Origin: CAWDMN01 sp963803155
Lineage (GTDB): Bacteria; Acidobacteriota; Terriglobia; Versatilivoradales; Versatilivoraceae
Length of the DNA stretch: 64,000 nt
NCBI GenBank assembly: GCA_963803155.1
Contig: CAWDMN010000092.1
Coordinates: 55,150 to 119,149, forward strand
Reading direction: 5' to 3'
A model generated the notes under the pieces. It was not told the origin of the DNA. It did no database searches and saw only the letters and a program-made list of their open reading frames with translations. Both the position numbers and the translations under genes were made by a program. Below are positions 8,927 to 17,418 of the stretch, piece after piece. Position 1 is the stretch's first letter; each line of letters starts with the position of its first letter.

Positions 8927-10681
8927 TCAATACTCCAAATTCAATAGCTGAATGGTGGGATTGGGCACATCGTCAAAAATCAGGGGGCGGGAAATCTGGC
9001 CGGGATGCCGCGATCTGCGCCGAAGCCAGGCAATTGAGCAAAGAAGCAGAGAGCCAAAAATGAGGAAAGCCGCTGGCTTGGTGATGAGGAAGCCTTCCCA
9101 TGCTGCCATGACGAAGGAATAAAAATAAAATCCCGCCCAATAGACCGGCCACATCAGGTGAATCCTGGCCTTCCCGGGTTGATAAGTAGCTGTAAAAGGG
9201 ATTCGGTCAAAACTGCCGAGCAGCCATTCCATCAAAAACAGGGCGATCCCCAGGTTTAATGCCCCTTGCAGAAACGCAGCGCTCCAGCCTTGGAAAAATG
9301 CGGCAAAGACAAAGAACAACAAGTGCAAGGGGAGCAAAACCTGCCACAGCATGGTTTTTCGCGCGACCACGATTCCCCTGGATGATTCCGATCCAGTCGC
9401 CATCTGAAAGATCCAATTGGCTGGCAACTCGGCGGGCAGGGCGTAAATCATCCGTAATCCCACGAGCACGAAGAACCCAATTCCCAAAGGGATGGCTCGC
9501 AGCGTGGCATCGGAGGCAACAAACCCCTGCCACCCTTTGCCTGCCCAGAGGCTGACCACTTGTTCGATCAGAAATGCCAGGCCGGCTCCCAGGTATCCCA
9601 GGAGGTAGAGTTGGTGCAGGCGGCTCCGGCAAAGAGTTTTCCCGACAAATTCAAAGATGGCTCGTTCCTGTGGCTCCCGAAAAAGGCGGCGGCAAAAGAC
9701 ATTCCAAACCTTCGAAGGCAACGCCCAAGAGGTCCGATAAGGCTCTGGGGTCGAGGCCGAGGCATTGCGCAGATGACGCCGATAGGAAGTGTAATAGAGG
9801 ATCGCCGCCGCCAAAGCCGTTCCCGCGATGGCACACCATCCCCAGACAGCCAAAGAAGACACCGGGGAGTGAGTGCGCCCCAACAGGCTTTCATAAATCC
9901 CCAAAATCCAAGTGGAGGGAACGAATTGAAGCCATCGGGAAGTCCCCCGGCAATAAGCCTCCAGATGATTTTCCATGTCCGGGATCAACAGCAATCCGGC
10001 TAACAGGAGGACAAAGAGAGCAAATTGCGCGAGCAGCGAGATTCTCGGCAAGAGCCGGGCCGAACTGCACAGCAGCAGGAACCCTTGAATAGCGAGCAGG
10101 CACAAAATAATCAGCAGATTGCCCACCAAAATGGAAAAGGCATGAACAATTATCCACCAGACGATCGACTCGTGGCCCGCCGTCCGGACCAAGGCAAGAT
10201 AGGGAAACAGGAAAGTGGAGGTTACATTTATGATGAGGGTGAAACAGAGTTGAAAAATGAGCAGTGAGGCAATCTTGGCCAAAAAAATCGTCCGGGCGGG
10301 GATCGGAAGCGGGGAGAGTACCGCGCAGTCTTTCTGGTCCGGGAACAGGGCATTCCAATTCAAGACCGCCACCAATCCGGTGATGATCATGGAAAAGCCG
10401 ATGAAGTAATATTCAAAGCTCAGGATCACGCGCTCTTGATTCCGTAAGAATGAAGCAAGCATATCCGCTGGCGGCATAAAAAACCAAAACGGCAAGAATT
10501 GTCCCGGCAGGGATAACAAGACCAGAATTTGCACAATGGTGTTTCTGGACTCGGCGTTGGTCGCAACCAATTCAAAGTTGTAAAGCCGCTGCAAAAAATG
10601 CCCCACCAGAAGGCGGAATTCGCCAGGAACCGCCGGCGGTGAACTTAGGCTGGTTTCGGCGCTAAAAATCGAATTGACCAT
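8927..10681 (-). CDS. ABC exporter multi-helix permease
   Basis: A 584-residue integral membrane protein with about 12 predicted hydrophobic helices. It fits large ABC-2-type permeases and follows its ATPase gene in the same direction. I prefer the ATG at 10681 (GAGG 5-6 bases upstream); ATG 10711 and TTG 10714 are also open in frame but lack a ribosome-binding site. A cytoplasmic loop (about residues 300-350) carries many charged residues. With the ATPase at 10739-11503 it forms a two-component exporter of unknown substrate. No frame damage is visible. Confidence 0.8.
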   Translation of the reverse strand: MVNSIFSAETSLSSPPAVPGEFRLLVGHFLQRLYNFELVATNAESRNTIVQILVLLSLPGQFLPFWFFMPPADMLASFLRNQERVILSFEYYFIGFSMIITGLVAVLNWNALFPDQKDCAVLSPLPIPARTIFLAKIASLLIFQLCFTLIINVTSTFLFPYLALVRTAGHESIVWWIIVHAFSILVGNLLIILCLLAIQGFLLLCSSARLLPRISLLAQFALFVLLLAGLLLIPDMENHLEAYCRGTSRWLQFVPSTWILGIYESLLGRTHSPVSSLAVWGWCAIAGTALAAAILYYTSYRRHLRNASASTPEPYRTSWALPSKVWNVFCRRLFREPQERAIFEFVGKTLCRSRLHQLYLLGYLGAGLAFLIEQVVSLWAGKGWQGFVASDATLRAIPLGIGFFVLVGLRMIYALPAELPANWIFQMATGSESSRGIVVARKTMLWQVLLPLHLLFFVFAAFFQGWSAAFLQGALNLGIALFLMEWLLGSFDRIPFTATYQPGKARIHLMWPVYWAGFYFYSFVMAAWEGFLITKPAAFLIFGSLLLCSIAWLRRRSRHPGQISRPLIFDDVPNPTIQLLNLEY

Positions 10682-10738
10682 ATCATCCTCTTTCTCTTGG
10701 TTGGCCTGCATCAAAGGTGAATGCGCGGACCGTGAATG

Positions 10739-11503
10739 TCAGGCCAGCACCGCGGCCGCAATATCGCGGGCCGTCTTTTGCGGATCTTCCCTCATGGCCA
10801 ATTGAGTGAAGATTTCTTCGAGCGAGGGGAGCTGCATCATCTGCCGCAAAGCCGCGACCGAATCGTTGGCCACAATTTTCCCCTGATGCAATATCACCAC
10901 CCGAGAGCAGAGTTTCTCGACAACTTCCAAAACATGAGAACTGTAAAAGATGATTTTCCCGAGGGCCGACAGCTCATCCACCAGGTGGCGAAGAACCAGG
11001 GACGTCGTCACGTCCAATCCGGAGAGCGGTTCATCGAAGATGATGATTTCCGGATCGTGAAACAGGGCGGCGATAATCAGCACCTTTTGCTTCATTCCCT
11101 TGGAATACGAGGAGAGAGGCATGTAGCGCGCCGGATGGATCTTAAAGAGTGTCAACAGGTCATTCATCCGGTTCCGCAAAGGCTGCTCCGCCATCCCCCG
11201 CAGGCGCCCCACCAGTTGCAGATATTCCCAGCCGGTGAGATAAGGGTACAGCTGCGGTTCTTCAGGAACATACCCCAGGATTCTTTTGTAGTCCGAAAGG
11301 CAGGACTGAATGTTGCGCCCCTGAAAATAAATTTGCCCACTCGAGGGCGGGAGCAACCCGGTCAGCATCTTCACGGTGGTGCTTTTGCCGGCGCCGTTGG
11401 GGCCCAGATAACCCAGCACTTCTCCCGGCCGAACCTGGAAGCTGACATTCTCCACCGCCACCTTGGATCTGAATTTCTTTGTGAGGTTGGTAATTTCTAG
11501 CAT
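10739..11503 (-). CDS. ABC transporter ATP-binding protein
   Basis: A 254-residue nucleotide-binding subunit of ABC-2 exporter type. Walker A is GPNGAGKST (about residues 35-43), the Q-loop region is GYVPEEPQLYPYL, the signature is degenerate (LSSYSKGMKQK), Walker B is IIIFDEPLSGLD, and the switch histidine lies in FYSSHVLE. Two nearby ATGs exist; the second (11503) sits at good spacing from GGGGAG, the first (11509) almost touches it. The gene is followed after about 60 bases by its permease. All ATPase motifs are intact, so it should be active. Confidence 0.9.
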   Translation of the reverse strand: MLEITNLTKKFRSKVAVENVSFQVRPGEVLGYLGPNGAGKSTTVKMLTGLLPPSSGQIYFQGRNIQSCLSDYKRILGYVPEEPQLYPYLTGWEYLQLVGRLRGMAEQPLRNRMNDLLTLFKIHPARYMPLSSYSKGMKQKVLIIAALFHDPEIIIFDEPLSGLDVTTSLVLRHLVDELSALGKIIFYSSHVLEVVEKLCSRVVILHQGKIVANDSVAALRQMMQLPSLEEIFTQLAMREDPQKTARDIAAAVLA

Positions 11504-11649
11504 CGTCATTCTCCCCGAAAGCGGATCTTCTTGTTGTGTTCCGCTTTCAAACCCACTCTAAACGGGAGTTCGGCGGAATTCCACTTAATGTATTCTTAAG
11601 AGTCGTTAAGGGAGCCGAACATAGCAACAGGGTCATCAATTAAGATAAA

Positions 11650-11909
11650 AAATGAGCAACAAAGGTGAATTGCCTGATCCGGCGCGCGTCTCCGCGCGAT
11701 TCGAGGCGGGACGCGCGAGTGTGACAAAGTCACCCTTCGCGTGTTTGCGTGGCCAGCTTGCTTGCTGCATGAGCGCGCACGAAGTGCCCGCTCCACCGCC
11801 ACGACCTATTGCTCGGCATCGTTTGAATGGTTTCTGATCGACCGTTTGGCGGGAATCATCAGAGGAACTGCTCATGCCAGTTTGGCTGGCACAACAAGAG
11901 GATGAAAAT
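11650..11909 (+). repeat. Composite dispersed hairpin repeat, copy 3
   Basis: This region lies upstream of the ABC ATPase and downstream of the histidine kinase. It contains a hairpin GTGACAAAGTCAC flanked by CGCG-rich arms (about 11705-11745), a stretch ending in gtgcccgctccacc, and the core GCCAGTTTGGCTGGC plus ACAACAAGAGGATGAAAAT at 11876-11909. The CGCG/GTGAC module also occurs, inverted, near 44.9 kb. Confidence 0.75.
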
Positions 11910-11934
11910 CTTGGAGTATTCTATAGATTCGATT

Positions 11935-12093
11935 CGTAGCGCAGACCCGCAAGGTTGCCTGGCTCTGGCGGGTCTGCGGTTTTTTGCTGAGTTAAAAGCC
12001 GAAGGTCCGCTCCGGCGGGCCGCGGAGTCAAACATCGACTCCGCGCTACAATTGGCTGTTCTTCGCCGCAGAGTGGGAATTTTCAGAGGTCGG
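11935..12093 (+). repeat. Approximately 155-bp dispersed repeat, copy A
   Basis: A block starting GTAGCGCAGACCCGCAAGG and running through a shared GTTAAAAGCCGAAGGTCCGC segment and a GGAGTC...GACTCC hairpin to a TTTTCAGAGG-type end. A second diverged copy lies at about 53089-53266. Both directly adjoin copies of the core hairpin motif. It has internal dyad symmetry and no coding potential. Confidence 0.75.
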
Positions 12094-12131
12094 CTATCGA
12101 CCAGAAAAAGAGCGGGCGGGAATTTTGCGGT

Positions 12132-13514
12132 CTACTCCTCCGGCGGGGGCTCCAAGGGAACAAGCGGCATGGTGATACGGCACCAAGCGCCGCCAGATTC
12201 AGGTTCCAGGAATTCAATGTGGCCTCCATGGGCCCGTATCACCCAGTAGGCAAAGGCGAGCCCCAAGCCGGTGCCAGGAGATTTTTCCTGTCCCCGCACG
12301 CGATAAAAATGCTCAAACACACGAAAGCGCTCCTCGCGCGGAATTCCCGGCCCGCTATCCATGATGTCCAGACTGGCGGAGTGAGAATCGAGGCGTCCCG
12401 TCACCACTCGAATCGAACCCGCCTCGGGAGTGCAGCGAATGGCGTTGTCGAGCACATTGGTAATCGCCTGGCCAAACAACATGGAATCCGCCATCACCGG
12501 CGCCGGATCACGGCTTTCCAGAGACAGAGTCTGTTTTTTATCCGTGGCTAGAATGGCCAGCAGATCAACCGTGGATTGGGCCAAATCTCCAAGATCCGAT
12601 CGTCGCCGAGTGAGCGGGATCTGGCCGGATTCCGCCCGCGATACAAGCAACAACCCATCCACCAGCTTCGAAAGCCGCTCTACTTCCTCTAAAATGCTGC
12701 TAATGCTCTCCCGGTAAAAAGCCGAGTTCTCTTCCGTTTGCAGGGCCACTTCCCCCAGGCTTCGGATCACGGCCAGCGGCGTTCGCAACTGATGCGAGGC
12801 GCTTGAAGAAAAACGTTGGATTTGCTCGAAATCTTTCTTCAAGCGGTCCAAGGTGAGATTCAAAGCAAAAACCATTTGGCCAATTTCATCTTCCGGATTC
12901 AAACGGGGCAGGCGGGAGGAAATCCGCTTGGCATCAATCTCGAAGGCTTTCAGGAATATGGCCCGCATCGGCTTTAAGACGCGGCCAATCACCCAGTACC
13001 CGCCCGGAACCACCAGCAGGCCGGCCAGCAGGAAAATCCAACTGGTGGCCGCGGAGAGTGAGGAAAGTGGATCCTGGAGGATGCCCGTTGCATCAACGGC
13101 TACGGCATCCGGAATACTGCTCCCCGGACTCGGCAACACCTTCAAATAATAAATATGGCGTCTCTGCCAACCGATCCAGCGTCCATATGGATTGAATTCC
13201 GTTTGCTGTAGCGCCAGATGCAGTCTGTTTTGACGCCAGCTTTTCGATTGAAGCAGATGACCCTTCCCGTCATTCACCTGAAACATATCCACAATGTGCA
13301 GCCGCTCCAGATCCTCTTCATTCCAAGCATTGTGGTGAGCAGTGGCGGCCTGAAGAATTTCCCATTTCCAGTCAAGGTCCTGATAAATCTCCCTCTCCAA
13401 TCGAGTTCGGACCACCCGAGCCCCTTCAGAGCTGAGGTAAATCCAAGTGAAAACGAACACAAAAACATACCAGAGAGTGATGCGTTGCTGAATACTCAGG
13501 CTGGGGAATCGCAT
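12132..13514 (-). CDS. OmpR-partner sensor histidine kinase
   Basis: A 460-residue membrane kinase. There are two membrane helices (about 11-29 and 155-178) around a roughly 125-residue periplasmic sensor domain, then HAMP, HisKA with the phospho-accepting His241 in SASHQLRTPLAV, and a HATPase domain. The ATPase domain shows the N box (NVLDNAIRCTPE, about 353), G1 (DSGPGIP) and G2 (GTGLGLA). Its ATG shares one base with the stop of the response-regulator gene (TGATG), so the two are translationally coupled. The stimulus is unknown. It probably regulates nearby export functions, but that is inference from position. Confidence 0.92.
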   Translation of the reverse strand: MRFPSLSIQQRITLWYVFVFVFTWIYLSSEGARVVRTRLEREIYQDLDWKWEILQAATAHHNAWNEEDLERLHIVDMFQVNDGKGHLLQSKSWRQNRLHLALQQTEFNPYGRWIGWQRRHIYYLKVLPSPGSSIPDAVAVDATGILQDPLSSLSAATSWIFLLAGLLVVPGGYWVIGRVLKPMRAIFLKAFEIDAKRISSRLPRLNPEDEIGQMVFALNLTLDRLKKDFEQIQRFSSSASHQLRTPLAVIRSLGEVALQTEENSAFYRESISSILEEVERLSKLVDGLLLVSRAESGQIPLTRRRSDLGDLAQSTVDLLAILATDKKQTLSLESRDPAPVMADSMLFGQAITNVLDNAIRCTPEAGSIRVVTGRLDSHSASLDIMDSGPGIPREERFRVFEHFYRVRGQEKSPGTGLGLAFAYWVIRAHGGHIEFLEPESGGAWCRITMPLVPLEPPPEE

Positions 13515-14194
13515 CAGTGCTCCTCCTGAAGAACGAAACCGACTCCTCGCAGAGTCTTCAAATACTTGACTGGATAGGCAGCATCGATCTTCTGGCGCAC
13601 GTGGGTGATGTGCACATCGATCACATTATCGAGGGGGGTGGCCCGGGCCACCACTTGCCAAACGTCGCGGGCCAACATTTCCCGCGAAACCACGTTGCCC
13701 CGGTTACGCATCAGATACTCCAGCAACTCCAGCTCTTTGGCCGTTAAGGCAATTTCCTTCCCTTCGCGTGTTACTTTGCGCGTAACACAATCCAATTCCA
13801 GATCTCCCACTTTTAGCCGCAAAACTCGGTCGCTTCTTCCTCTCCGCGTCAGCGCGCGGATGCGGGCCAGGAGTTCGGGAAATGCAAATGGTTTGACCAG
13901 ATAATCGTCAGCGCCGGCATCGAGCCCCTCCACGCGGTTTTCGACGGAGTCCCGCGCCGTCACAATCAGAATCGGCAAATCGGCTTGCGGTTGCCGCAAA
14001 GCCCGCAGCACTTCGAGGCCGCTTCGCTTGGGCAATCCCAAATCGAGCAGCATCAAATCGAATTTCTGGGTGCTGGCCAGGAAAAAGGCATCTTCACCGT
14101 TGGTCGCGTGGCTGACTTCATAGTGTTCCGCTTGCAGGCCGCGGCAAATCACTTTGGCCATCTTTGCTTCATCTTCCACCAGGAGAATACGCAT
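13514..14194 (-). CDS. OmpR/PhoB-family response regulator
   Basis: A 226-residue regulator starting at the ATG at 14194 (MRILLVEDE), with GAGG 9 bases upstream. The longer frame reaching 14509 is not supported by homology. The receiver domain has the acidic pocket VEDE, phospho-acceptor Asp51 in LLDLGLP and the conserved lysine in LVKPF. The C-terminal winged helix carries LTAKELELLEYLMRNRG and the typical end VRGVGFVL-like (LRGVGFVLQEE). It is the first gene of a two-gene operon with the kinase. Its promoter must lie within the approximately 130 bases separating it from a permease remnant. Confidence 0.93.
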   Translation of the reverse strand: MRILLVEDEAKMAKVICRGLQAEHYEVSHATNGEDAFFLASTQKFDLMLLDLGLPKRSGLEVLRALRQPQADLPILIVTARDSVENRVEGLDAGADDYLVKPFAFPELLARIRALTRRGRSDRVLRLKVGDLELDCVTRKVTREGKEIALTAKELELLEYLMRNRGNVVSREMLARDVWQVVARATPLDNVIDVHITHVRQKIDAAYPVKYLKTLRGVGFVLQEEH

Positions 14195-14326
14195 GGAGCT
14201 AATCCTCGGAATTCCGCGATGATGAGCCAATATAATCCGGCCAGAAATAGATTGCAAGACAGGAGCATTTGAACTCCCTTTCAAACCCGAAAAAAAGTCA
14301 AGAGCTAGTCTCCCAAAATTCCCTAA

Positions 14327-14758
14327 ACAATCCCGATTCAGTTGGCCACGCCGGTGTTTGACATGAAAAGCAACATTGCGTGGCTCTCCACCTTTTTCGG
14401 AGGATTGGCTCTGCTCTTGGCCAGTATCGGTCTCTATGGAATCATTTCGTTTGGCGTGGTCCGCCGAACCCGGGAGATTGGCCTCCGGATGGCCCTGGGA
14501 GCTCAGCAAGGAAACATTTTATATATGGTCTTGCACGAGGCCGTGTTGTTGATCTTATTTGGCACGGGCATGGGCATTGTGGGAGCCATTGGAGCGTCAC
14601 GGCTGCTTTCCAACCAACTGTATGGATTGAAATCCTTCGATCCGCTGACCTTCGCCGTGGCCGTGCTGATTCTATTCGGAGTCGCCCTGCTGGCTGGTTC
14701 CATCCCATCCCGACGGGCCAGCAAGGTGGATCCCATGGTGGCCCTTCGATATGAGTAG
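14327..14758 (+). pseudogene. C-terminal remnant of an ADOP permease
   Basis: Only the last FtsX domain of an ADOP permease is present. It begins within the segment TPVFDMKS, shows three membrane helices and the motif EIGLRMALGAQQGNIL, and ends in the family tail DPMVALRYE. The frame is closed just upstream by a TAA at 14324, and no matching N-terminal 650 residues precede it; the response-regulator gene does instead. This is a deletion remnant. A small translated three-helix protein from the TTG at 14342 cannot be excluded. Confidence 0.85.
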
Positions 14759-14889
14759 GAAAAAGCCGCTCTCTCTTGCTTCGAATTCATGATTCACGCG
14801 TGGCGGCGTCCGCTTGGAAAGCATCTGATTCAGCCGAAAAACGACCCCGCTCACCGGCCAGTGCACCTTCTGCACTGGTCCGGTGAAGT

Positions 14890-15058
14890 GGGCTTGGTGG
14901 AAAATAAATTTCTTTTGCGGTTGTCACGGGAAATGTTTCCAGGTCCAATTCCCGGATTAATTTTCTAGCCGCGGATGAACGCGGATGAAATAGGGATCGA
15001 TTATATTCATTTGTCCGCGTTTCATCCGCGTTCATCCGTGGCTATTGTATTTTCCAAC
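14890..15058 (+). repeat. Left copy of 169-bp inverted repeat
   Basis: This block (GGGCTTGGTGGAAAATAA... to ...GCTATTGTATTTTCCAAC) is matched, inverted, at 18943-19108. Shared landmarks are TCCAGGTCCAATTCCCGG, TTTTCTAGCCGC, CGCGGATGAAATAGG and GGCTATTGTATTTTCCAAC. The inner part is itself palindromic (GCCGCGGATGAACGCGG against CCGCGTTCATCCGTGGC). No gene is visible from 14759 to 15302 apart from this element. Confidence 0.9.
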
Positions 15059-15238
15059 AAGCGGAGGGCACTCTCCGATTCGAAAGCCGCCCGCGCTGTC
15101 TGCACGCATGAGGCAAACAGACCTAAGCTGATTTCTCTCTCCCCTATAAATAAAATAGTTTTGAATTTGCTTCAGCTCTCTTATCCGCTGGAGGAGCCTG
15201 CAAATACAGGGGGCCAAGTTGATTCGGCCTACCCCTAT

Positions 15239-15276
15239 CAGCCGATTCGTCGTATTATAATCAGCAGAATCGGCTG
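15239..15276 (+). promoter_or_regulatory. Inverted repeat enclosing a -10 box upstream of PIN gene
   Basis: CAGCCGATTC (15239-15248) and GAATCGGCTG (15267-15276) form a perfect 10-bp inverted repeat. Its 18-base centre contains TATAAT at 15256-15261. The PIN-domain gene starts 27 bases downstream. This arrangement is typical of autoregulated toxin-antitoxin promoters, but a matching -35 box is poor and no regulator is encoded next to it. Confidence 0.5.
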
Positions 15277-15302
15277 AATAAATTGTGGAAAGGGAGGAAG
15301 GC

Positions 15303-15788
15303 ATGAGTACCGCCCGCGCGAGTTGTTTTGACGCCTCCGCTTTGCTGAAACTTTACGTGCAGGAAGATGGCAGTGAAATAATGAGAGAGTACTGGAATAG
15401 GGAGCCGACAAAATTCACAACTTCCCTTTGTTTCTTCGAGGCGCTGACGCTACTGAAGGTATGCCACTTCTATCGGAAGACACTTGACGCGGCCGCATAC
15501 AAGAAGGCAACACTTGATTTGTGTGCCTGGTACGGCGCGGTTTCGAAAAACATACCAGAACTGAATTTTCTTTCGCCACAGGTATTCTTGGCAGCGCAGC
15601 GGACAGCAGATAAACACAATATCGATCTGTCGGATGCCTTTCAAATACATACCGTAAAAGAAGGATTTTTCTCTAACTTGATTGCCGACTCCAAAACGAT
15701 ACTTGTCTCTGCCGATCGTGATCTTGTGAAGGCTGCGAAAGCCGAAGGCCTCCGCGTGTGGAATATCCTTGATGAGCCAGCACCGTGA
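15303..15788 (+). CDS. PIN-domain protein (VapC-like), apparently orphan
   Basis: A 161-residue PIN-domain protein, presumably an RNase toxin of VapC type. I use the ATG at 15303 after GGGAGGAAGGC rather than the GTG at 15285. The acidic catalytic residues are visible: Asp10 in FDASALLKLY, Glu46 in CFFEAL, Asp111 in DLSDAF, and Asp138/Asp140 in SADRD. The frame is intact. VapB-like antitoxin genes usually lie directly upstream, but none is found in the preceding 240 bases; the following 95-codon gene is not a recognised antitoxin. It opens the cassette-like series. Confidence 0.85.
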   Translation: MSTARASCFDASALLKLYVQEDGSEIMREYWNREPTKFTTSLCFFEALTLLKVCHFYRKTLDAAAYKKATLDLCAWYGAVSKNIPELNFLSPQVFLAAQRTADKHNIDLSDAFQIHTVKEGFFSNLIADSKTILVSADRDLVKAAKAEGLRVWNILDEPAP

Positions 15789-15822
15789 AACGCGTTCTAG
15801 CCAATTTGAAAAGAGGTGAACT

Positions 15823-16110
15823 ATGGAACGGCCCTTAATTCATCCCCCCTTGGAAAAGACATTTGACGAAGTATTTAAAGCTATTTCAAACCGACCGAGG
15901 TCTCGGACTCCCCAATTAAGATCTAATGGTGATACCCCTTTTTTTGCTGAAGCTAAATGGGCAAGAGATGGCCGACGTTTTATTTCGCTACCTCACAATA
16001 ACCGCATTTATGAAGGCGATTGGGGGCATCGTTCAAATAGCATGGGGAGAAATGGTCAGAGGATTGGACAATATTCGAAACCCCTTGATGAATGGGCTAA
16101 AAGGATCTAA
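15823..16110 (+). CDS. Small hypothetical cassette protein
   Basis: A 95-residue basic protein with no family I can name. It has a good ribosome-binding site (GAGGTGA, 5 bases before ATG 15823), polar composition and no membrane segment. Its TAA stop codon (16108-16110) overlaps the left core of the attC-like palindrome at 16105-16175, an arrangement often seen in integron cassettes. It begins 35 bases after the PIN gene and could form one cassette with it. Confidence 0.6.
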   Translation: MERPLIHPPLEKTFDEVFKAISNRPRSRTPQLRSNGDTPFFAEAKWARDGRRFISLPHNNRIYEGDWGHRSNSMGRNGQRIGQYSKPLDEWAKRI

Positions 16111-16175
16111 CGAGTTAAGGATTGTATGCACGCTCCGCTTCGCTCCGGTGCATACGAATCCTTAACTCGTTGGCG
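16105..16175 (+). repeat. attC-like recombination site 1
   Basis: The 71-nt palindrome has left core ATCTAAC (fits RYYYAAC) and right core GTTGGCG. Its arms GAGTTAAGGATTGTATGCA and TGCATACGAATCCTTAACTC pair along about 19 bp with one unpaired C, around a CTCCGCTTCGCTCC loop. The near-perfect pairing is stronger than in most attC sites, so a simple hairpin repeat is the alternative. Confidence 0.6.
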
Positions 16176-16219
16176 CCACGCCGTAATTGCGTTTGCGCTG
16201 AAGGCGCATAATATATCAG

Positions 16220-16410
16220 CCCAGGGTTGCGCCGAGTGACGACAGTCACTCGCGCTACCCTGGGTTTCATGGCGATTAAAGGAAGGTTCCCTGAAGGGGA
16301 ACGACAAAATCCCGACAATTAAAAATTATTGTTCCCTTGCAGGGAACCAAACCATCTTTATCCTTTTCCCAGGGTAGTCCGTCCGCTTGATGCGGACGTC
16401 CAACCCTGGG
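16220..16410. repeat. Hairpin cluster (CCCAGGGT/GTTCCCT family)
   Basis: Two hairpins bounded by CCCAGGGT and ACCCTGGG (16220-16264 and 16369-16410) enclose two smaller ones built on GTTCCCT. The latter include the perfect GTTCCCT-TGC-AGGGAAC at 16331-16347. Within the outer ones are GAGTGAC-GACA-GTCACTC and CCGTCCGC-TTGAT-GCGGACG. The region between the attC-like site and the DUF4256 gene has no coding potential and resembles the hairpin cluster at 30.42-30.68 kb. Confidence 0.75.
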
Positions 16411-16601
16411 CTGGAATATTTTGTCCTTTCAGGACATCAGAGCTCAATTCAGCTCAGCACCAAAATTCCGTACCCTTCGGCACAACGCATTATTTGATCA
16501 TGCCAACGGTTTTAATGAATAGTTCTGATTTTAAAATTTAAGAATTCCGATTGGCGCCTGTATTGTCAGTCCCATCCGAAAAGCTGGGCGAGCAAAGGCC
16601 A

Positions 16602-17195
16602 ATGAAACAGAGCAGAAAGGCAAAGACAGAGATGCAAAGAGCAAAAGACATGAAAGCAAAACAACGTGAAGAACTACTCAGAGCATTGAAAGCCCGTTTT
16701 GAGAAAAACATGAACCGCCATAAAGGTCTTGAATGGGCTAAAGTACAAGCAAAGCTGGAAGCTAATACTGAAAAACTGTGGTCACTCAATGAAATGGAAA
16801 GAACCGGTGGTGAACCGGATGTTGTTGGTTATGATAAAAAGACGGGCGAATACATTTTTTATGATTGTTCAGCGGAAAGTCCTAAAGGCCGCAGAAATGT
16901 TTGTTATGACCGTGAAGCGCTGGAGTCAAGGAAAGAATTTAAACCAAAAGATACCGCTATGGATATGGCAGCTGCCATGGGCATCGAGATTTTAACGGAA
17001 GAACAATATCGAGAGTTGCAGAAACTTGGAAATTTCGATACGAAAACGTCGAGCTGGTTGAAAACACCTTCTGAAATTAGAAAACTCGGCGGCGCCATCT
17101 TTGCCGATCGTCGCTACGACCATGTCTTCGTGTATCACAACGGTGCGGACTCTTACTATGGCGTCAGGGGGTTCCGTGGCTCGCTAAGGGTCTAA
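16602..17195 (+). CDS. DUF4256 family protein
   Basis: A 197-residue cytosolic protein that I recognise as DUF4256, from runs such as NRHKGLEWAKVQAKLEAN, SLNEMERTGGEPDVVGYD and FDTKTSSWLKTP. I start it at the ATG at 16602; an in-frame TTG at 16551 is possible, and ribosome-binding sites are weak for both. The family is conserved but of unknown function. The sequence is rich in charged residues, with a helical N-terminus, and the frame is intact. It is the only gene between attC-like sites 1 and 2 and so would be a single-gene cassette. Confidence 0.85.
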   Translation: MKQSRKAKTEMQRAKDMKAKQREELLRALKARFEKNMNRHKGLEWAKVQAKLEANTEKLWSLNEMERTGGEPDVVGYDKKTGEYIFYDCSAESPKGRRNVCYDREALESRKEFKPKDTAMDMAAAMGIEILTEEQYRELQKLGNFDTKTSSWLKTPSEIRKLGGAIFADRRYDHVFVYHNGADSYYGVRGFRGSLRV

Positions 17196-17309
17196 ATTTT
17201 GCACAGACAGCTAAATTTGAATTTGAGAACGGATCACGCAAAAGAGAGGAATGCAAAAGACAAGGTCTTGTCCGTAAACGTCGGCTGGCAACTTGAAGCG
17301 CGCACTGGC

Positions 17310-17375
17310 GCCCAACAAGCGGTTCCAGCGGACGGCCTCGCTTCGCTCGACCATCGCTGAACCGCGGCGTTGGCA
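17310..17375 (+). repeat. attC-like recombination site 2
   Basis: A 66-nt site with left core GCCCAAC (fits RYYYAAC) and right core GTTGGCA. The arms CGGTTCCAGCG and CGCTGAACCG pair with one extrahelical C. Unpaired spacers lie next to the cores, and the loop carries CTCGCTTCGCTC. This matches the secondary structure of integron attC sites well. It lies between the DUF4256 gene and the BrnTA module. Confidence 0.78.
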
Positions 17376-17395
17376 TATTCTCATAGCAAAAAAAC

Positions 17396-17412
17396 TACAA
17401 TGTAATTACAAT
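17396..17412 (+). promoter_or_regulatory. Probable operator/promoter of brnTA
   Basis: Two TACAAT hexamers (17396-17401 and 17407-17412) overlap a perfect 10-bp palindrome TGTAATTACA (17401-17410), just before the brnT start at 17419. BrnA antitoxins are known to repress their own promoters through such inverted repeats. The assignment is from position and symmetry. Confidence 0.5.
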
Positions 17413-17418
17413 GTGGTT

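Noticed and set aside
14892..15060. CRISPR array
   Set aside because: The repeated CCGCGGATGAACGCGG-type motifs look repetitive at first, but they form a single palindrome, not regularly spaced repeats. No cas genes are present.
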